64,000 nt of DNA, taken from contig NZ_LT629752.1 in assembly GCF_900105145.1 (NCBI RefSeq), positions 682,001 to 746,000 of the forward strand. The letters are read 5' to 3'. Numbering within the stretch: the first letter of the stretch is position 1; every line of letters begins with the position of its first letter. Source of the stretch: Polaribacter sp. KT25b (GTDB taxonomy: Bacteria > Bacteroidota > Bacteroidia > Flavobacteriales > Flavobacteriaceae). The notes beneath the pieces were generated by a model. That model had not been told where the DNA came from, ran no database searches, and saw only the letters and a list, made by a program, of their open reading frames with translations. The position numbers and the translations under genes were made by a program. Of this stretch, positions 57,018-64,000 are shown piece by piece.

Positions 57018-57057
57018 ATCAATTATATTTTATTGATGAAGAATTATATTAAAATAT

Positions 57058-57098
57058 TTACAAAAAAAATCCTGCATAAAGCAGGATTTTTTTTGTAA
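57058..57098. terminator. Bidirectional terminator between hydrolase-GDPD and gatB::aspS
   Basis: An 18-bp perfect stem with core aaaaaaaatcctgc and its complement surrounds the loop ataaa. Both sides end in A- or T-runs, serving the two convergent genes. Confidence 0.88.
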
Positions 57099-57119
57099 TT
57101 ATAATTCAGTAAAATAATT

Positions 57120-60100
57120 TTATCTTATAATTCTCACATTCATTTCTTCTACTTTTTTATCAGATAAAGGAGAAGGAGCATTAAATAATAAATCTTCTGA
57201 AGTTCCTGTTTTTGGGAAAGCCATGACTTCTCTAATAGAAGCTTTCTTTTCTAAAATCATCATTAAACGATCAATTCCCCAAGCAATTCCTCCGTGTGGT
57301 GGCGCTCCATATTGAAACGCTTTGTACATCGTGCCAACGCTTTTCATCATTTCCTCTTTATTGTAACCCATATTTTTATAGGTTGCTTCTAAAATTTCTG
57401 CTTTATGTGCACGAACAGAACCTCCACCAATTTCATAACCGTTTAAGATTAAATCGTATTGTTGCGCGATAATGGTTCCAATTTCATCATCAGTATTGTT
57501 CATGTGTTTTTCTAAATCGTAGATGGCTGGCATAGAAAACGGATTGTGTGTAAACGTCCAACGTCCTTCGTCTGTTTTCTCAAACATCGGGAAATCTACC
57601 ACCCAAGCTGGTCTTAATTCTTTAGGGTTTATCAATTTTAAGATTCTTCCCATTTCTTGACGAACAGCATCTAATGCTTTATTTGCTGTTGCATAATCTG
57701 CTGCAGAGAAAAATACGATATCTCCTACTTGAGCATCTGTAGCTTTTATAATATTAGCTGCAATTTCTTCGCCTAAAAACTTAATAATTGGCGATTGTAA
57801 ATCATTTTCATTTACAATAATATACGCTAAACCACCTAAACCATTTTGTTGTGCAATGGCTGTTAAGTTTTCAATTTGACCTTTAGACATACGTTTGTTT
57901 CCTTGCTCTTCTGCAGAAACCTTAATACATTTTACAATTCCGCCATCATCAATAGGTTTGCTAAAAACTTGAAATGTGGTGTCTTTTACAATGTCTGTAA
58001 TGTCTTGCATTTGCAAACCATAACGTAAATCTGGTCTATCACAACCATATTTATCCATCGCATCTTTGTAGGTAATTATTTCAAATGGATGTAAAATCCA
58101 TTTTTTACCATAGATTTTTTTAACAACTTCGTTAAACATTTTGGTGTTTAAATCGATAATCTGTTGCATACTTGCGTATGCCATCTCAATATCTAGTTGT
58201 GTAAATTCAGGTTGACGATCTCCACGAGAATCTTCATCTCTAAAACAACGTGCAATTTGAAAATATTTTTCAAATCCACCAACCATTAACATTTGTTTAA
58301 ACTGCTGTGGCGCTTGTGGTAAAGTATAGAAAGAACCTGCTTGTTTTCTTGTTGGAACAATAAATTCTCTTGCACCTTCATCTGTTCCTGCAGTTAAAAT
58401 TGGTGTTTCAATTTCTAAGAATTCTTCTTCGTCTAAAACATCACGTAATAACTTAATTACTTTATGGCGATTTACAATTGCTTTACGAACATCATCATTT
58501 CTATGATCTAAAAACTTGTATTGAAAACGAACATTTTCATTCGATTTTGTAGCTTTCTTAATTTCAAAAGGAAGCGTTTTAGATAAGTTTAAGATTTCTA
58601 AAACAGCTGTTTCAAGCTCAATTTTACCTGTTCTTAAACCTGCATTGTAATCATCTTCTTTTCTTTGAACTACAACACCAGTAACCATAATTACTGTTTC
58701 TGGTTTTAATTTTACAAGTTCATCTAAATTAGGAAACGTTTCTCTACTTAAACGTACTTGAAAAATTTGATTGCTTGAATCGCGTAAATCAATAAAAATT
58801 AATTCACCATGATCTCGAACACTTGCAACCCAACCAGCTAAAGTAACTTCTTCATTAATAGAAGTTTCTGATAATTGAGAAATTTTATGAGTTCTATACT
58901 CTTCTTTTATTATTAGAGGAATTTGAGGTAAAATTTCTTCTAAGTTTCCTTTTTGACCTTCTTTATCCGCTTTTAATTGTTGGGTTTTAGCTGTTGGATG
59001 AGAACCAGTAGCTAAAGGCGAATGGCTAAGTGCTTTTAGAATTTCAGTTCTAATAACTTTACCTGATGCTCCTTTACCGATAATTGCAATTACTTTACCA
59101 ACAAGAATTCCTGCTTTACCTTGGTTTCCTGCTTTAATATCGTTGGCGATTGCTTCATTGTCTGCAATTACTTTTATAACGGCATCTTTTATTTTGTCTT
59201 CTGATATCGTATTGTCATCAAAATACTTTTTATAATCAAAAGTTCTGTCTTTTAAGTATGAAGTTATTCCGTTTTGAACTAAAACAGAAGTAATTTTATC
59301 TTCTTTAAATAATTGGAAAATTTCAGTTAAGTGTGCAATACTATGAATATTTGCATATTCATCTGCGCCAATATTATTTACCAATGTTTTTGCAACAAAA
59401 GATGGATCTTTAATTACATTATTAATCGCAATAAAAGTTTCTGAACGTAAAGAATCCGCAGTAAAAAACTTAGCATCTTGCGGTAAAACGCCACCTTTTA
59501 TCAGAATAGATTCTACAGCAAAAGGTAAAGAACTTACATCTACATCTATACTCTCTACAACTTGCTTAATATTTACAAAAGGTAAATCTGGTTCAGAAAT
59601 AAAACGATAATCTGCTTCAAATTCCTTTGTACGCATTGTTTTGGTTTGCTTTAAATCGGCATCCCATAAAACTGTAGTTTGTTCTGGTCTAAACTCTTTA
59701 TGTTCTATAAAATAGTTAAGTTGTTTCTCAATTTCTTCCTTCAAAGCATCCACCATAAACTTAAACGAATTCAAGTTTTTAATTTCTGTTCTTGGATTTA
59801 AATGATACGTATGTTTTTTTCTAAGTGATACAGAAACATCAGATTTAAACTCACCTTTTTCAAGATTTGCTTCTGATATTTTTAAATTCTGAACAATTCT
59901 CTGAATATATTGTGCGTAGGTCGATGCATCTTCGATATGGCGAATACAAGGATCGGTTACAATTTCTATTAAAGGAACTCCAGCTTTATTAAAATCGACT
60001 AAAGAAACTTTCTTTTCATGCATCAATTTTGCAGCATCTTCCTCAATATGAACTTGGGTTAAAGTCACTGTAAATTGAGATCCATCATTTCTATAACAAG

Positions 60101-60455
60101 AAACTTGACCGTCTGGAATTACAGGATTATGAAACTGCGTAATTTGAATGTTCTTTGGATTATCTGGATACTCATAGTGCTTTCTATCCCAAGAAATAAC
60201 TTCATTTCTAAAAGTAGATTTTACTGCTTTTCCAAAATAAATAGCTTTTTTAATTGCTTCTTTATTGATGGATGGTAAAACGCCCATTTGTCCTGTGCAA
60301 ACAGAACATATATTGGTGTTTGGTTGTTCTATTTCTTGATTTGCGCAAGAACAGAATAACTTCGATTTTGTGTTTAAACGAACGTGTGTTTCAAGACCGA
60401 TTACTAACTCTAAATCGTGCTTTTTTAATAGCTTATTTAATTGTTCCAGTTCCAT
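57120..60455 (-). CDS. Fusion of amidotransferase subunit GatB and aspartyl-tRNA synthetase
   Basis: Residues 1 to about 480 are a complete GatB: the cradle domain (LELVIGLETHVRLNTKSKLF), the zinc site CSC with C50 and C53, and the helical plus YqeY tail ending near KVIRTEILKAL. After a hydrophilic linker of about 40 residues, 519-1111 are a complete bacterial-type AspRS: anticodon domain (VTLAGWVASVRDHGELIFID), motif 2 (RCFRDEDSRGDRQPEFTQLD at 737-756), GAD insertion and motif 3 (GGIAWGIDRLMMIL). His549 in RDHG is the residue found in non-discriminating AspRS. GatB selects mischarged tRNA for amidation, so the fusion joins charging to repair. The start overlaps the gatA stop by 1 bp. Confidence 0.93.
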   Translation of the reverse strand: MELEQLNKLLKKHDLELVIGLETHVRLNTKSKLFCSCANQEIEQPNTNICSVCTGQMGVLPSINKEAIKKAIYFGKAVKSTFRNEVISWDRKHYEYPDNPKNIQITQFHNPVIPDGQVSCYRNDGSQFTVTLTQVHIEEDAAKLMHEKKVSLVDFNKAGVPLIEIVTDPCIRHIEDASTYAQYIQRIVQNLKISEANLEKGEFKSDVSVSLRKKHTYHLNPRTEIKNLNSFKFMVDALKEEIEKQLNYFIEHKEFRPEQTTVLWDADLKQTKTMRTKEFEADYRFISEPDLPFVNIKQVVESIDVDVSSLPFAVESILIKGGVLPQDAKFFTADSLRSETFIAINNVIKDPSFVAKTLVNNIGADEYANIHSIAHLTEIFQLFKEDKITSVLVQNGITSYLKDRTFDYKKYFDDNTISEDKIKDAVIKVIADNEAIANDIKAGNQGKAGILVGKVIAIIGKGASGKVIRTEILKALSHSPLATGSHPTAKTQQLKADKEGQKGNLEEILPQIPLIIKEEYRTHKISQLSETSINEEVTLAGWVASVRDHGELIFIDLRDSSNQIFQVRLSRETFPNLDELVKLKPETVIMVTGVVVQRKEDDYNAGLRTGKIELETAVLEILNLSKTLPFEIKKATKSNENVRFQYKFLDHRNDDVRKAIVNRHKVIKLLRDVLDEEEFLEIETPILTAGTDEGAREFIVPTRKQAGSFYTLPQAPQQFKQMLMVGGFEKYFQIARCFRDEDSRGDRQPEFTQLDIEMAYASMQQIIDLNTKMFNEVVKKIYGKKWILHPFEIITYKDAMDKYGCDRPDLRYGLQMQDITDIVKDTTFQVFSKPIDDGGIVKCIKVSAEEQGNKRMSKGQIENLTAIAQQNGLGGLAYIIVNENDLQSPIIKFLGEEIAANIIKATDAQVGDIVFFSAADYATANKALDAVRQEMGRILKLINPKELRPAWVVDFPMFEKTDEGRWTFTHNPFSMPAIYDLEKHMNNTDDEIGTIIAQQYDLILNGYEIGGGSVRAHKAEILEATYKNMGYNKEEMMKSVGTMYKAFQYGAPPHGGIAWGIDRLMMILEKKASIREVMAFPKTGTSEDLLFNAPSPLSDKKVEEMNVRIIR

Positions 60456-61855
60456 TATATCGTATCTTTTAAGAAGTTAGCAAACTTCAAAACGAGTTCG
60501 TCATTATTTTTTGCAGCAGTAATCTGTAAGCCAGTTGCTGTTCCTTGAGGTATTGTTAAAGTTGGTAATTGTCCTAAACTAAAGCCAACTGTGTAAGCAT
60601 CCGATAAATACATTGCTAAAGGATCTTTTAAACTATCGCCAATTTTTGGTGGCGAATTTGGTGTTACTGGCGATAAAATAATATCAACTTCTTTAAAATC
60701 TTTTTCAAAATTATCAGCAATTTGATCTCTTAAATTCAATCCTTTTAAATAGATTTCATCAGAAAAACCTTGAGACAACACTTGATTTCCACCAACAATT
60801 CTACGTTTTGTTTCTTCAGAAAAGTTTTCTGAACGTGTTATAGAATACGTGTCTTTTAAATTATCACCTTCAATTCTTGCGCCGTAATTTGTGCCATCTA
60901 ATCTTGATAAATTAGAAGCCGTTTCTGCCATTGCTAACGTATAATAGGTAGAAACTAAAGTGTCAGCTTCAAAGAAATCTAGTTCTTTAACTTCAATTCC
61001 TTTTGCTTTTATTTTTTCTATGGATGCTAAAAAATCAGCTTTTACTTGCGCATCAATTGCATCGCTTTCTATAAAATTCTTAAAATAGCCAACTGTTTTT
61101 ATTTCATCAGCATTTAAAATATTGTCTTCTAAAATTGTTTCTGATTGATAAGTTGTCTGATCTTTTATATCCTTTCCACTCATCACATTTAAAACAATTC
61201 TAATATCTTCTATAGATTTTGCAATTGGCCCCACACAATCTGTTGACGATGCATATGCCATTAATCCAAACCTTGAAATTCTTCCATAAGAAGGTTTTAA
61301 TCCGAAGATTTTATTATAACCTGCTGGTTGACGAATTGAACCACCAGTATCTCCACCAATTGAAAAAACAGTAAAGTCTTTTGCAACATTTACGGCAGAA
61401 CCACCACTAGAACCACCAGAAACTAAATTGGTGTTTAGAGCATTTTTTACAGCTCCGAAAATGGTGTTTTCTGATGAAGAACCATGACCAAAACTATCGC
61501 AATTTTCTTTTACTAAAGGTATTGCTCCAGCGTCTAACAATTTTTGAATTGCAGTTGCTGTATATGAAGATTTGTAGTTTTTTAATAAATCTGAACTTGC
61601 AGTAGCTAAAGTGCCTTGCAACATATAAACATCTTTAATTCCAAAAGGAATTCCTTCTAGTAAACCAATTTCTTGTCCGTTTTCAATTTTAGCATCTACT
61701 TTAGTCGCTAATTCTAAAGCTAATGTATCTAAAAGAGCATTTACGGTATTGTGAGTGTTCGATTTTAATAAATCTAATCTGTCTTGCACTAATTTTGTAC
61801 AAGTTATTTCTTTGTTCATCAATTGCTGATGAATCTCGTGTATTTGCGATTTCAT
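60455..61855 (-). CDS. gatA: Glutamyl/aspartyl-tRNA amidotransferase subunit A
   Basis: GatA releases ammonia from glutamine or asparagine and feeds it to GatB. The 466-residue protein carries the amidase-signature triad in GIPFGIKDVY (Lys), NLVSGGSSGGSAVNVAKDFT (cis-Ser) and GGDTGGSIRQPAGYNKIFGL (nucleophile Ser). It lies 2 bp after gatC and overlaps gatB::aspS by 1 bp, which indicates translational coupling and fixed stoichiometry of the complex. Confidence 0.95.
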   Translation of the reverse strand: MKSQIHEIHQQLMNKEITCTKLVQDRLDLLKSNTHNTVNALLDTLALELATKVDAKIENGQEIGLLEGIPFGIKDVYMLQGTLATASSDLLKNYKSSYTATAIQKLLDAGAIPLVKENCDSFGHGSSSENTIFGAVKNALNTNLVSGGSSGGSAVNVAKDFTVFSIGGDTGGSIRQPAGYNKIFGLKPSYGRISRFGLMAYASSTDCVGPIAKSIEDIRIVLNVMSGKDIKDQTTYQSETILEDNILNADEIKTVGYFKNFIESDAIDAQVKADFLASIEKIKAKGIEVKELDFFEADTLVSTYYTLAMAETASNLSRLDGTNYGARIEGDNLKDTYSITRSENFSEETKRRIVGGNQVLSQGFSDEIYLKGLNLRDQIADNFEKDFKEVDIILSPVTPNSPPKIGDSLKDPLAMYLSDAYTVGFSLGQLPTLTIPQGTATGLQITAAKNNDELVLKFANFLKDTI

Positions 61856-61857
61856 AA

Positions 61858-62127
61858 CTATTCTTCTATCACTTTTGCAACTACTAAATAGCCATTTTTT
61901 TCTTTCGGAAAGTTTTCAATAATGATTTGCTTTTCGGCATTAGGACTATCAATAACAACATCACTTCTTAAATCATCTAAAGAAACGGCATTATTATGAT
62001 TATTATTAAAAGAATTATTATTTATTGAATTGGCATTTTTTATGGATTCGAATAATTTATTCACAGACTCAGATGGCTGCGCTCCTTTAATACTAGACAA
62101 AATGTCTACAGTCATAATTTTACTCAT
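61858..62127 (-). CDS. gatC: Amidotransferase subunit GatC, divergent, Asn-rich
   Basis: The 89-residue protein is recognised by its C-terminal half (SLDDLRSDVVIDSPNAEKQI, then FPKEKNGYLVVAKVIEE), which fits the GatC belt that wraps GatA and GatB, and by its position ahead of gatA. The usual N-terminal helices with an LSEEE-like motif are missing. In their place stands an Asn-rich segment: residues 31-46 contain ten Asn, all encoded by AAT. It may still bind GatA through the C-terminal extension. It is the first gene of the operon. Confidence 0.75.
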   Translation of the reverse strand: MSKIMTVDILSSIKGAQPSESVNKLFESIKNANSINNNSFNNNHNNAVSLDDLRSDVVIDSPNAEKQIIIENFPKEKNGYLVVAKVIEE

Positions 62128-62166
62128 TTCTTTTTTTGTTTTAGTTTATATATAAACTTAAGGCGG

Positions 62167-62174
62167 CAAAACTA
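62167..62174 (-). promoter_or_regulatory. -7 promoter element for gatC operon
   Basis: The minus strand reads TAGTTTTG followed by CCGCC, matching TAnnTTTG, 39 bp before the gatC ATG. Confidence 0.5.
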
Positions 62175-62216
62175 CAAAAGTTTTAACTCTGATTAAAGTA
62201 TTATATAAATAAAACA

Positions 62217-62247
62217 CACCAACAATTTAAGTAGTAAATCATTGGTG
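62217..62247 (-). terminator. Hairpin in the gatC upstream region
   Basis: On the minus strand CACCAA-tg-ATTTA pairs with TAAAT-tg-TTGGTG around a 5-nt loop (one 2-nt mismatch) and is followed by GTTTTATTT. It looks like a weak terminator that would end a short transcript from the box at 62294-62301. Confidence 0.45.
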
Positions 62248-62273
62248 CGTTAATTAATTCAGTAAATTCAAAT

Positions 62274-62287
62274 CAAACATATGTTTG
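62274..62287. promoter_or_regulatory. 14-bp palindrome CAAACATATGTTTG, possible operator
   Basis: A perfect dyad lies 6 bp downstream (minus strand) of a TATATTTG box. It also contains the ATG of an eight-codon frame (MFDLNLLN). A role as operator is inferred from its position only. Confidence 0.4.
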
Positions 62288-62293
62288 GAGGTA

Positions 62294-62301
62294 CAAATAT
62301 A
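62294..62301 (-). promoter_or_regulatory. Minus-strand -7 element resembling the trp promoter
   Basis: The minus strand reads TATATTTGTACCTCC, almost the same as TACATTTGTACCTCA at the trp promoter on the plus strand. No TTG box is visible at -33. Confidence 0.4.
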
Positions 62302-62453
62302 TCTTTTTTCATTCTACTTGAAAAGTTAATATTTGTATATGGTTTTAAATTGATACTTTATCTGTATTATTTGTTGTTATTTGTAATGAAAATTAATTTT
62401 TTTTTATATTTTAATTTATAATCATAAATTATGAAAAAAAACTTAAAATAAAA

Positions 62454-62485
62454 TTTGTTCAAATAGAAATTGCTTTCTACATTTG
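62454..62485 (+). promoter_or_regulatory. trp promoter
   Basis: TTG (62454-62456), 21 bp and TACATTTG (62478-62485) match the Bacteroidota consensus. Transcription should begin around 62491, at or beside the leader-peptide ATG. Confidence 0.65.
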
Positions 62486-62492
62486 TACCTCA

Positions 62493-62543
62493 ATGAAAAA
62501 CAATACAAAAAATACATGGTGGTGGAACTCTCTTATTAAATAA
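62493..62543 (+). CDS. trpL: trp leader peptide
   Basis: The 16-codon frame MKNNTKNTWWWNSLIK ends at TAA (62541-62543) and has three consecutive TGG codons at 62517-62525. A terminator hairpin follows 33 bp later and trpE after 174 bp. This is the layout of ribosome-stalling attenuation: low tryptophanyl-tRNA stops the ribosome on the Trp codons. The ATG is only 8 bp after the -7 box, so the message has almost no 5' leader and is probably translated without a Shine-Dalgarno site. Confidence 0.85.
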   Translation: MKNNTKNTWWWNSLIK

Positions 62544-62575
62544 GTGAGAAGTATACTATATGTAAAAATATAATA

Positions 62576-62603
62576 AAAAGGCTTATCTCACGATAAGCCT
62601 TTT
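62576..62603 (+). terminator. trp attenuator terminator
   Basis: A 12-bp perfect stem (aaaaggcttatc / gataagcctttt) with loop TCAC is followed by CGCTTTTTATT. An alternative pairing is visible: GTGAGA at 62544-62549, just after the leader stop, can pair with TCTCAC at 62586-62591 and break the terminator. Confidence 0.8.
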
Positions 62604-62618
62604 CGCTTTTTATTAAGC

Positions 62619-62703
62619 GTCATTACGAGGAGTTTACAACAAAGTAATCTCTTTATAAATAAACAGATTGCCACAGCAAATTAAATTTTTGCTTCGCAAT
62701 GAC
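62619..62703. repeat. GTCATTRCGAGG-type dispersed inverted repeat
   Basis: The element starts gtcattacgagg and ends cttcgcaatgac, with inner parts AGTAATCT and CAGATTGC that are also complementary. It matches, from memory, a repeat (GTCATTGCGAGGA...GAAGCAATC) scattered in many bacterial genomes. It occupies the gap between the attenuator and trpE. Confidence 0.7.
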
Positions 62704-62716
62704 ACATAATAGAAGA

Positions 62717-64000
62717 ATGAAAAAAATACAATTTAAAACAATTTCTAAAACAAAAATGGCAGACACAGTTACACCTGTAGGTTTGTATTTACGTTTTAGA
62801 GATAAATACGCTAACACTTTGTTGTTAGAAAGCTCAGACTATCATAGTAAAGACGAAAGTTTTTCTTTTATAGCAATAGATCCTGTGGTTTCTATAAAAG
62901 CAGAAAATCATCATTTAAGTTTTTCTCATAAAGGAGTTGAGTTAGAAAATAAAGAAATAGGAAGAGATTTTAACGCAATTTTCGAAAGTTACAGTCAAAC
63001 AATAGATTTAGATTGTCCTGCAGAATTAAAATCATTTAACGGTTTGTATGGTTATACAACCTATGATTCTGTTCAGTATTTCGAAAATATTGATTTAAAT
63101 GTAAAAGAAGCTCCATCTGCAATTCCTTTAATGCAGTACAGTTTTTACAGATTTATTATTGCTATCAATCATTTTAATGATGAAATGACATTGATAGAAA
63201 ATATTGAAGAAGGAACTGAATCGCGCATAAAAGAAATTCAATCAATTATAGATGCTCAGACATTTAATACGCAGAATTTCGAAATTGATGGAGAAGAAAC
63301 TTCAAATATAAAAGGAGAAGAATTTATAGAATATGTAAAGAAAGCAAAATCTCATTGTAAAAGAGGAGACGTTTTTCAACTTGTTTTATCACGCCAATTT
63401 CAACAAAAATTTAAAGGAGATGAATTTAATGTGTATAGAGCATTACGTTCTATAAATCCATCACCATATTTATTTTATTTCGATTATGGTTCTTTTAAAT
63501 TAATGGGATCTTCACCAGAAGCACAAATTAAAATTTCTGCGGGTAAAGCAACTATTAATCCAATTGCAGGTACTTTTAGAAGAACTGGTGATATGGCAAA
63601 AGATATTTTGTTAGGAAAAAAATTATCTGCAGATAAAAAAGAAACTGCAGAACATGTAATGTTGGTAGATTTAGCTCGTAATGATTTAAGTAAACATGCA
63701 GATAATGTAGAAGTTGAGGTATTTAAAGAAGTGCAATATTTTAGTCACGTAATTCACTTGGTTTCTACAGTTTCTGGTCAGTTAAAAGGAAACCCAATAG
63801 AAATTGTTGGAGACACTTTTCCTGCAGGAACTTTAAGTGGAGCACCAAAATACAAGGCAATGCAATTAATAGATACTTATGAGAACCAATCTCGTGGGTT
63901 TTATGGAGGAGCAGTAGGTATTATTGGTTTAGACGGTTCTGTAAATTTGGCAATTGCAATTCGTTCTTTTGTAAGTAAAAACAACGTTTTATATTACCAA
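62717..64000 (+). CDS. trpE: Anthranilate synthase component I (3' end cut off)
   Basis: TrpE with its glutaminase partner TrpG converts chorismate to anthranilate, the first step of tryptophan synthesis. 428 codons are visible from the ATG at 62717. The tryptophan feedback site is in NTLLLESSDYHSKDESFSFI. The catalytic domain has FQLVLSRQFQQKF, SPYLFYFDYGSFKLMGSSPE, NPIAGTFRRTGD, DLARNDL and PAGTLSGAPKYKAMQLI, and only the last part is missing. Expression is governed by the upstream Trp attenuator. The rest of the trp operon presumably follows beyond the window. Confidence 0.96.
   Translation, partial: MKKIQFKTISKTKMADTVTPVGLYLRFRDKYANTLLLESSDYHSKDESFSFIAIDPVVSIKAENHHLSFSHKGVELENKEIGRDFNAIFESYSQTIDLDCPAELKSFNGLYGYTTYDSVQYFENIDLNVKEAPSAIPLMQYSFYRFIIAINHFNDEMTLIENIEEGTESRIKEIQSIIDAQTFNTQNFEIDGEETSNIKGEEFIEYVKKAKSHCKRGDVFQLVLSRQFQQKFKGDEFNVYRALRSINPSPYLFYFDYGSFKLMGSSPEAQIKISAGKATINPIAGTFRRTGDMAKDILLGKKLSADKKETAEHVMLVDLARNDLSKHADNVEVEVFKEVQYFSHVIHLVSTVSGQLKGNPIEIVGDTFPAGTLSGAPKYKAMQLIDTYENQSRGFYGGAVGIIGLDGSVNLAIAIRSFVSKNNVLYYQ

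Overview
The window looks like chromosome of a marine Bacteroidota bacterium, most likely family Flavobacteriaceae and near Polaribacter or Tenacibaculum; the genus is inferred. The evidence is the AT-rich sequence, many TAnnTTTG -7 promoter elements in place of sigma70 -10 boxes, weak or absent Shine-Dalgarno sites, and lineage-typical proteins: TonB-dependent receptors with carboxypeptidase-like domains, DUF5686, M56 peptidases with TonB tails, an HPRT-adenylate kinase fusion, SecDF and a CNT transporter with a periplasmic extension. There are no rRNA, tRNA, CRISPR or phage genes and no intact insertion sequence. Both ends cut genes: hppA at the left, trpE at the right.

Layout. 1-7 kb (minus): Na+/H+-pumping and soluble pyrophosphatases, a DUF5686 outer-membrane protein, pyruvate dehydrogenase E1 beta. 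7-15 kb (plus): a PL7 alginate lyase, etfBA behind a 26-bp palindrome, a bifunctional nuclease, a nucleoside transporter, thyA and folA. 15-21 kb: tag, a MazG-like NTPase and a tight three-gene minus-strand operon (RLAN/RimK ATP-grasp, GCS2 ligase, N-formylglutamate amidohydrolase) that resembles a predicted peptide-synthesis pathway; then ilvE. 21-31 kb (mostly plus): small lipoproteins, mnmD, ruvC, hemW, a cyclase, corA, ade and a PhnA-domain gene, with several broken genes between 21.7 and 28.6 kb. 31.7-37.8 kb: a BlaI/M56 regulatory locus with three operator-like palindromes over its promoter, TPR and TonB-like proteins, and a histidine kinase. 37.8-52 kb: housekeeping genes (obgE, HPRT-adk, secDF, fhs, recQ, mdh, gyrB). 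52.7-57 kb: a TonB receptor plus a secreted alpha/beta-hydrolase-GDPD fusion. 57-62 kb (minus): gatC, gatA and one ORF fusing GatB to aspartyl-tRNA synthetase. 62.4-64 kb: a trp attenuator with a Trp-Trp-Trp leader peptide, then trpE.

The strongest candidate for an unusual system is gatC-gatA-gatB::aspS. The enzyme that charges tRNA with Asp is covalently joined to the amidotransferase that could turn Asp-tRNA(Asn) into Asn-tRNA(Asn), a built-in transamidosome. The AspRS part carries a His where non-discriminating bacterial enzymes have it. The ATP-grasp/GCS2/amidohydrolase operon is the second candidate. The sequence also holds several repeat types: arrays of degenerate 8-mers next to start codons, a nested 173-bp inverted repeat, and a GTCATT...AATGAC element between the trp attenuator and trpE.

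All calls come from reading the sequence and from family knowledge; no database search was run.
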